From UBA5399 sp964592125 (GTDB lineage: Bacteria; Bacillota; Clostridia; Christensenellales; Christensenellaceae), in the NCBI GenBank assembly GCA_964592125.1, contig CAZQBV010000057.1:1-19160 (forward strand): a stretch of 19,160 nucleotides of DNA. The letters run 5' to 3'. Position numbers and translations under genes: made by a program. Positions 1 to 4,443 of the stretch are shown here, piece by piece. The notes beneath the pieces are model-generated. The model did no database searches and was not told where the DNA came from. It saw only the letters and a list, made by a program, of their open reading frames with translations. Position 1 is the stretch's first letter. Every line of letters begins with the position of its first letter.

Positions 1-312
1 CTACACCATCATACCACTTTTTGTGCATCATTGTTTTATCGAACACGCTCTAATCGACATTGATTTTAGATATGAAATATCCATTCATATTTAAGGCTCG
101 GAAATACACAAATTTAACACACGGCCTAATCTTTTTAAAAAGTTGACATGAAGATGTCACCAGAAAGTAAGTAGTTTGTCATTCAATTCGGTTTAATTAA
201 ATGTTATAATTGAAATAAAGACAGATAAGAGATGTTTTAAGAAAAGATTGATACTACTGGCAATTAATGTTATTATAAAAATGAACAAATTGTTTAAACT
301 GTAGCAAAAGCG

Positions 313-340
313 TTGACAATTATAACGAATATGTTATAAT
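313..340 (+). promoter_or_regulatory. Sigma-A promoter of the higB-higA-secB-like operon
   Basis: A consensus TTGACA box (313-318) and a consensus TATAAT box (335-340) are separated by 16 bp. Transcription would start near 347, about 20 nt before the toxin ATG. The only departure from ideal is the 16-bp spacer, so this should be a strong promoter when not repressed. Confidence 0.85.
319..340. promoter_or_regulatory. Perfect inverted repeat overlapping the promoter, probable HigA operator
   Basis: ATTATAAC (319-326) and its exact reverse complement GTTATAAT (333-340) are separated by the 6-bp GAATAT. The repeat fills the -35/-10 spacer and covers the whole -10 box, so a bound dimer would block RNA polymerase. 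Antitoxins with Xre-type HTH domains usually bind such palindromes in their own promoters. Assignment to the HigA encoded downstream is an inference from position. Confidence 0.75.
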
Positions 341-367
341 TCGATTCAGTAGACTAGTGGTGTCGGT

Positions 368-745
368 ATGTGTTTGAGTCATACATATGAAATTATATTC
401 TATGTAGATGCGAAAGGAAATTCTCCTGTTGGTGAGTGGCTTTCTTCTTTGGTGCAAAATGCCAAAAAAAGGTCGTTTCAAATCCAACTAAAGCAGTTTG
501 AGACATGCAGCAAGCTTTTGGAACAATATGGAACATACGCTCCAAAAGACAAAGTAGCACATATAGGGGATAGTATATGGGAAATACGTCCCGGGAACAA
601 TAGAGTTTTTTTGTTTACGTGGAAGGATAAAAAAATTGTTCTTTTGCACCAATATGGCCCAAAGCAAACAAGAAAGGCACCCACTAGAGAGATACTAAAA
701 GCGAAGCATAGACGGGATGACTGGATTGAGAGGTATGGAAAATGA
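368..745 (+). CDS. higB: HigB-type toxin (RelE/ParE superfamily, Gp49-like)
   Basis: This 125-aa protein matches the phage-derived Gp49-like/HigB family, which are usually ribosome-dependent mRNA interferases of the RelE fold. Visible marks are the N-terminal strand (YEIIFYVDAKGNSPVGEWL), the central helical region with many Lys and Gln, and the core IWEIRPGNNRVFLFTWKDKK. These are followed by IVLLHQYGPKQTRKAPTREI, which corresponds to the usual 'vlLHgF-KKtqKtP-rEi' segment. The length is typical. The ATG at 368 is the first in frame after the promoter; its ribosome binding site is weak, which may keep toxin output low. It overlaps the antitoxin by 4 bp (ATGA at 742-745), so translation is probably coupled. 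Toxin-first order is the rule for higBA loci. The exact RNA target cannot be read from the sequence. Confidence 0.85.
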   Translation: MCLSHTYEIIFYVDAKGNSPVGEWLSSLVQNAKKRSFQIQLKQFETCSKLLEQYGTYAPKDKVAHIGDSIWEIRPGNNRVFLFTWKDKKIVLLHQYGPKQTRKAPTREILKAKHRRDDWIERYGK

Positions 746-1149
746 GTAATTATAAGACACTTTCAGAATTCGAACAAGATGCCAAACAGGTTATGGGTTC
801 TAGTTGGAGCGAAGTGGAAATTCACTCTCAATTGGTAGCAGATATAATTTCAGCACGGATTGACCAAAGGCTTAGTCAAGAAGACGTTGCTACTGCTACG
901 GGACAAAAACAATCTGCGATAGCAAGATTTGAAAACTGCAATGGCTCTCCAAGGTTAGACACAATTATAAAAATATTGGTAGCTTTAGATTTGGAAATAG
1001 AAATTAAGAAGAAAGAAGCACAACCTCAAAAGATTTTTAAGCTTGCTGACAGATATATAACGAGAAATTTCAGCGATTATGTGCCGAGAGACATTGCAAG
1101 TAGTTGCATCGCAATGGACAAAGGACAGCTTCAATTTTGCGGGATGTAG
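742..1149 (+). CDS. higA: HigA-type antitoxin, Xre-family HTH with C-terminal extension
   Basis: This 135-aa antitoxin and autorepressor is partner to the upstream toxin. Residues about 32-86 form a Cro/C1-type helix-turn-helix (LVADIISARIDQRLSQEDVA, then TGQKQSAIARFENCNGSP and LDTIIKILVALDLEIEI). An N-terminal segment of about 30 residues precedes it. After the HTH there is an extension of roughly 45 residues (about 90-135, KKKEAQ to the C-terminal QLQFCGM), with scattered aromatic and hydrophobic residues. In known toxin-antitoxin-chaperone systems the antitoxin has such a C-terminal 'chaperone addiction' tail that the SecB-like protein protects. I infer that role here from the gene order; the tail itself has no motif I can recognise. 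The start is set by the ATGA overlap with higB. Confidence 0.85.
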   Translation: MSNYKTLSEFEQDAKQVMGSSWSEVEIHSQLVADIISARIDQRLSQEDVATATGQKQSAIARFENCNGSPRLDTIIKILVALDLEIEIKKKEAQPQKIFKLADRYITRNFSDYVPRDIASSCIAMDKGQLQFCGM

Positions 1150-1163
1150 TGTGAGGTTATATT

Positions 1164-1577
1164 ATGGATAAAGTATTATCTAAAATGCAGCTTAGAGCAT
1201 ACCATATTCTTGAAATGAAGTTCTTGCTTACTGGGAATATCGACAGTGAAAGGTCGTTTAGTTATAGCAATCAATTTGGAATTAGTTTGGATAGCACTAA
1301 GGATAAGGGATATACCGTATCTATGCGATACGAGATTAACGAAGATCCAAAAGATTTCCCTTTTGAATTATGTGTAGACTTAATTGGTTTTTTTGATTTT
1401 GATCCTACGGTAATAGATGAAGATGAAAAAAAAACCTTGTTGACTTACAATGGCACGGCTATTCTATTACCTTATCTTAGAGCAATTGTAACTCAAATTA
1501 CTGCTTTGGCAGGGGTTAGCCCATTGCTTCTACCCATATTCGACGTGAATGAATTGATACCCGACGACGATATTTAG
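1164..1577 (+). CDS. SecB-like chaperone of a toxin-antitoxin-chaperone (TAC) module
   Basis: This 137-aa protein resembles the SecB export-chaperone fold. It has an N-terminal helix (LSKMQLRAYHILEMKF), alternating beta strands (FGISLDSTKDKGYTVSMRYE, FELCVDLIGFFDFD), then the diagnostic C-terminal segment YNGTAILLPYLRAIVTQITA followed by LAGVSPLLLPIFDVNEL. That segment parallels the 'LFPYARE-I--L---G-FP-L-L-PVNF-AL' end of classical SecB. It starts 14 bp after higA, with a GAGGT ribosome binding site 8 nt before the ATG, and is clearly in the same operon. Gram-positive bacteria generally lack a housekeeping SecB, so a SecB-like gene behind higBA points to a TAC module such as Rv1955-Rv1956-Rv1957 of Mycobacterium tuberculosis. 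Its proposed job is to fold or protect the HigA tail; whether it also serves protein export is unknown. Confidence 0.75.
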   Translation: MDKVLSKMQLRAYHILEMKFLLTGNIDSERSFSYSNQFGISLDSTKDKGYTVSMRYEINEDPKDFPFELCVDLIGFFDFDPTVIDEDEKKTLLTYNGTAILLPYLRAIVTQITALAGVSPLLLPIFDVNELIPDDDI

Positions 1578-1642
1578 GACAAGTTAAATTGCGATAGATA
1601 ACGCAATACTATCCTCTAAACAAAACAGACTCATAGATTAAG

Positions 1643-1698
1643 AACAAATTAAAAAGGAGCTGTATTCAGTTTTTGAACCAGCTCCTTCTTAATTTGTT
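1643..1698. terminator. Long near-perfect hairpin between convergent operons, probable bidirectional terminator
   Basis: Two 20-nt arms (1643-1662 and 1679-1698) pair at 19 of 20 positions, with a GC-richer core AAGGAGCTG/CAGCTCCTT and A/T-rich bases that give U-rich tails on both strands. The 16-nt loop can itself form a 4-bp stem (TTCA/TGAA). It lies between the stop of the chaperone gene and the stop of the convergent unknown gene, as expected for a shared terminator. The stem is unusually long for that role. Confidence 0.7.
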
Positions 1699-1803
1699 TG
1701 GTTTATTTAAAATCATTGCTACAGAAAGCCTGCTCCATACCGCTGAATTTTTTTCATCTGCCGCAAACTATTCTATAGCAAGAATTCCCCCTTTAGAAAG
1801 AAT

Positions 1804-2625
1804 TTACATACAACCTAGTTTACTGTCTTGCAAATCAATAATTTCTATTATTTTTTCAGGTAAGATACAAATTTCAGGTTTCATATACGCGACAATACAA
1901 CTCTCTCCATTTTCGAAGCTACTATATATGGCTTCTCTTAAAAGCCATTTTTTTAATTGTAGTTTCGACAAATCATTTTCGTATTCATTTTTGGTACCAT
2001 AAAAGGTGAACCAATCAAATTCATCAAACTGAGCACGAAATACTATGAGATATCCTTTGCTCTCGCTCTCCCAACTCCGGTCAATTGTTTTTTGAGGTAG
2101 CATCTTACTAAGACTGGTTAAAAACTCTGGGCATTTATAATATCGAGCTATGTCATCAGATTTAAAGAAGCCATTTATTGCAAAATCATTGTATATTTTT
2201 CGAGAAACATTCTTAATATGTTCTTCACAACTAGGAAGATTATTCCGGTTTCTATAATAGTCATAATCGATATCGAAAGTTTTTTCATCCACTTCCACCT
2301 TTTTATTTTTTATATCAAATTTAATTCCGTTCTGCATTAATTTTTCGCTGAGGTTTGAACATTCTGATAGTACCAACTGTAAATTTTTTATTCCACCTTC
2401 CATAATTTCTCTACAGTTATCATTATTTGATGTAACATGGAAAACTATAAATTCTAAATTATCAATATTTGTAGAATCAATATGGCCAATCCGTTTTTTC
2501 CAAAATAATTCGAAATCGTTCTTGCATTCAATTGTATATTCGCGAATGAATTCATCATATGTAATTGCAAAAAACTCTTGTACGAATTTACATGCAGAGT
2601 CTTTAGTGCGTATATCAAATAACAT
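1804..2625 (-). CDS. Hypothetical protein in the TAC island, function unknown
   Basis: This 273-aa protein belongs to no family I can name with confidence. I place the start at the ATG at 2625, because AAGGGAG (2643-2637) lies about 11 nt upstream; a longer version would need a TTG at 2652 ahead of that site. It has no signal peptide or membrane segment and is rich in Asn, Lys, Asp and Glu. A stretch at about residues 58-85 (EFIVFHVTSNNDNCREIMEG, then GIKNLQLVL) has the spacing of the first His-containing strand in some ADP-ribosyltransferase folds. The C-terminal part (GYLIVFRAQF about 191-200; ENGESCIVAYMKPEICILPE about 238-257) could supply the later strands. That similarity is weak and unproven. 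The AT-rich composition matches the TAC operon, which it faces convergently. It has its own promoter. Confidence 0.8.
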   Translation of the reverse strand: MLFDIRTKDSACKFVQEFFAITYDEFIREYTIECKNDFELFWKKRIGHIDSTNIDNLEFIVFHVTSNNDNCREIMEGGIKNLQLVLSECSNLSEKLMQNGIKFDIKNKKVEVDEKTFDIDYDYYRNRNNLPSCEEHIKNVSRKIYNDFAINGFFKSDDIARYYKCPEFLTSLSKMLPQKTIDRSWESESKGYLIVFRAQFDEFDWFTFYGTKNEYENDLSKLQLKKWLLREAIYSSFENGESCIVAYMKPEICILPEKIIEIIDLQDSKLGCM

Positions 2626-2708
2626 TATCAGTTTATCTCCCTTAAATATCAATTTTCAATTTTATTCGAGAATTTTACCAATGTTTCAGACTAATAAATC
2701 TATTTATC

Positions 2709-2738
2709 ATTATACCACCCCACTGCCCACCAAGTAAA
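2709..2738 (-). promoter_or_regulatory. Probable promoter of the 273-aa unknown gene
   Basis: Read on the minus strand, TTTACT (2738-2733) is followed after 18 bp by a consensus TATAAT (2714-2709). Transcription would start near 2702, leaving a leader of about 77 nt before the ATG at 2625. The -35 box is only a partial match. Confidence 0.55.
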
Positions 2739-2775
2739 CATCTGTAAATTATACCAACTATATGGAAGAAAACTC

Positions 2776-2812
2776 AAAAAAAGCCCACGGCAGGATTCCT
2801 CCCACCGCAGAC
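2776..2812 (-). terminator. Probable terminator of the SIS-domain gene
   Basis: On the minus strand, GTCTGCGG (2812-2805) can pair with CCGTGGGC (2790-2783) using G-U wobbles, followed directly by seven T residues. The loop contains a second small stem (AGGA/TCCT). It sits 32 nt after the stop codon. The wobble-rich stem lowers certainty. Confidence 0.5.
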
Positions 2813-2843
2813 CCCAACAGTTCAAACCCCAGCTTCCGCGCCG

Positions 2844-3416
2844 CTACTCCACGTTCCTGTGCCGCGCTTCCAAATCGTCATAGGTTAGCCCCAGCTTCTC
2901 CACCAACAGCATCACCATCACATCACACAGCATGTATAGATGCTGCTCGTACTGGTTGCCCATCATTTGCATGGTGGGCACCACATCATCCCGCTCTACC
3001 AAATACGCCGAAGAACGCACAAACAGCACATAGTCCGCCATCTTCGCGTTTTCCCCATCTGGGTTGGCAGTAAGCATGGCAATTTTGCCGCCCGCCTCCT
3101 TCACCTTTTCCAGTATATAGCGGAACGATTCTATTTGCCCGCGCCCATCGGATAGGAAAAACAAATCCCCCGGCTTTATGCCAATGGTGGTGTCGTCCCA
3201 AATCCATGCCGCCCGCTTGCCCATGTGCGCCAGCCGCATGGCAAAGCTGCGCAGCGAAATGCCCTCGCGCCCCGCGCCCAATATAAAAATGTTGTCCGTT
3301 TTGGCAATCACATCCAGCAGCGTTTCCAGTTGCCGCATATCCAATAGCTCGAAAATTTTGCGATGCTCCTCCACCAGTTGCGCAGTCATGTTGGCATAGC
3401 TTTTTTTCACATCCAT
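2844..3416 (-). CDS. SIS-domain sugar-phosphate isomerase, 6-phospho-3-hexuloisomerase-like
   Basis: This 190-aa SIS (sugar isomerase) domain protein has the size and layout of the HxlB/PHI family, which interconverts 3-hexulose 6-phosphate and fructose 6-phosphate. Supporting marks are the phosphosugar-binding strand and loop IFILGAGREGISLRSFAMRL (43-62), IKPGDLFFLSDGRGQIESF (80-98), and the family-like C-terminal helix ending DDLEARHRNVE. The usual SGSGET loop is changed to SDGRGQ, and the PMG-x-LFEQ segment reads QMMGNQYEQ, so substrate or activity may differ. I chose the ATG at 3416 because AGGGGGA lies 8 nt upstream; the open frame extends further but without a ribosome site. No 3-hexulose-6-phosphate synthase gene is adjacent. 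It is transcribed divergently from purC. The fold is secure; the reaction is not. Confidence 0.8.
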   Translation of the reverse strand: MDVKKSYANMTAQLVEEHRKIFELLDMRQLETLLDVIAKTDNIFILGAGREGISLRSFAMRLAHMGKRAAWIWDDTTIGIKPGDLFFLSDGRGQIESFRYILEKVKEAGGKIAMLTANPDGENAKMADYVLFVRSSAYLVERDDVVPTMQMMGNQYEQHLYMLCDVMVMLLVEKLGLTYDDLEARHRNVE

Positions 3417-3495
3417 TCCCACAGTCCCCCTATTCACATATTGTATTTTTATTCGGTGTGCCCCGCCCCTTGTATTGGGCAAAAAATGTAGTTTC

Positions 3496-3524
3496 AGTAT
3501 AGTTTTTCGCTGCGCATAAAGCAA
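3496..3524 (-). promoter_or_regulatory. Probable promoter of the SIS-domain gene
   Basis: On the minus strand, TTGCTT (3524-3519), a 17-bp spacer and TATACT (3501-3496) form a reasonable sigma-A promoter. The predicted start near 3490 gives a leader of about 73 nt to the ATG at 3416. Confidence 0.55.
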
Positions 3525-3589
3525 GGGGCTAGTAAGCTACTCCTTTTGGGGTCGCTTCAAAAACTCTGGTTTCATGTGATGCATAATGA

Positions 3590-3618
3590 TTGACCACCGG
3601 CTTTTGCTGCTGTATTAT
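3590..3618 (+). promoter_or_regulatory. Probable promoter of the purC-like gene
   Basis: TTGACC (3590-3595), a 17-bp spacer and TATTAT (3613-3618) form a good sigma-A promoter. The leader to the ATG at 3684 is about 58 nt. I see no purine riboswitch or PurR-box-like repeat in it. Confidence 0.65.
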
Positions 3619-3683
3619 TATTTGTGTGCATTGCATCAATGGTATGCAAATTTTGAAACGCAATCTAGGGAGGTTTTTTTAGG

Positions 3684-4364
3684 ATGAAGCATGTTTACGA
3701 AGGCAAAACCAAAACCGTTTTCGAGCTGGAAAATGGCGACTATCTGTTGAAGTTTAAAGACGATGTAACCGGTGCGAATGGTGCGTTCGACCCCGGCGCA
3801 AACACCGTGGGGCTCAGCATAGAGGGCATGGGCAACCTGTGCGTGCGGCTAACGGACTATTTCTACCGCAAAATAGAGGCCGAGGGCATTCCCACGCATT
3901 TTGTGGATGCGGATATTGCCAACAACACCATGACGGTAAAAAAGGCAGATGTGTTTGGTAAGGGGATAGAGGTTATTTGCCGTTTCAAGGCAGTGGGCAG
4001 CTTCATTCGCAGGTATGGCGCCTACGCGAAGGACGGGCAGCCGCTGGATGCCTATGTAGAGGTTACGCTAAAGGACGACGAACGTGAAGACCCGCTGATT
4101 ACGAAGGACGGCCTTGTGGCACTGAACATTCTTACTGCGGAGGAATACGACACGCTAAAGCAGCTTACCCAGCGCATCAGCAAGCTAATCCAGCAGGATT
4201 TGCAGCAGAAGGGTGGCGAGCTGTACGACATCAAGCTGGAGTTTGGCACGGTGGATGGCAAAGTGGTGCTGATAGACGAAATTTCCGGCGGCAACATGCG
4301 TGTGTATAAAGATGGCGCATGTGTGCAGCCTTTGGATTTTGCCAGCCTTGTGTTCGGCAACTAA
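3684..4364 (+). CDS. purC: SAICAR synthase, short clostridial form
   Basis: PurC joins aspartate to CAIR using ATP to make SAICAR in purine synthesis. The 226-aa protein keeps the N-terminal ATP-binding start (YEGKTKTVFELENGDYLLKF), the signature region EVICRFKAVGSFIRRYGAY and YDIKLEFG, followed by VVLIDEISGGNMRVYKDG. It departs from the textbook family in three places. ISPDxxR is ISGGNMR, the first signature lacks its Pro and the Thr/Ala before GS, and about 25 C-terminal residues after the MRVYKD segment are missing. From memory, this shortened form is widespread in clostridia and annotated as PurC, but activity cannot be judged here. The start has AGGGAGG 10 nt upstream. It stands alone, with its own promoter and terminator, away from other pur genes. 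Confidence 0.8.
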   Translation: MKHVYEGKTKTVFELENGDYLLKFKDDVTGANGAFDPGANTVGLSIEGMGNLCVRLTDYFYRKIEAEGIPTHFVDADIANNTMTVKKADVFGKGIEVICRFKAVGSFIRRYGAYAKDGQPLDAYVEVTLKDDEREDPLITKDGLVALNILTAEEYDTLKQLTQRISKLIQQDLQQKGGELYDIKLEFGTVDGKVVLIDEISGGNMRVYKDGACVQPLDFASLVFGN

Positions 4365-4378
4365 TATCGGCAAACGCA

Positions 4379-4411
4379 AAACACCCCTCCAATTTGGAAG
4401 GGTGTTTTTTT
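4379..4411. terminator. Rho-independent terminator of purC, possibly shared with the giant surface protein gene
   Basis: ACACCC (4381-4386) pairs with GGGTGT (4400-4405), with CCA/TGG inside the loop, followed by a seven-T run. It lies 15 nt after the purC stop. The opposite strand also ends in a short T run, so it may stop the convergent giant gene as well. Confidence 0.85.
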
Positions 4412-4443
4412 GTGCCTGTATGTCTGCTCTTGCCGTTCTGGTG

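Larger units (their letters stand above)
1..367. other. AT-rich leader upstream of the TAC operon, no gene seen
   Basis: I find no supportable coding region here. The stretch is AT-rich and has stops in every frame. It contains a 6-bp perfect inverted repeat at 144-159 (TGACAT, GAAG loop, ATGTCA) and a copy of ATGTTATAATT at 201-211 that recurs in the TAC promoter at 331-341. The TAC promoter and operator lie at its right end. The gene to the left is outside the window. Confidence 0.6.

Noticed and set aside
1673..2002. Open frame of 109 codons on the plus strand
   Set aside because: It starts inside the long hairpin and runs antisense to the 273-aa gene, with no ribosome site.
3619..3683. 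Purine riboswitch in front of purC
   Set aside because: The short leader lacks the conserved junction sequences and paired arms of the purine aptamer.
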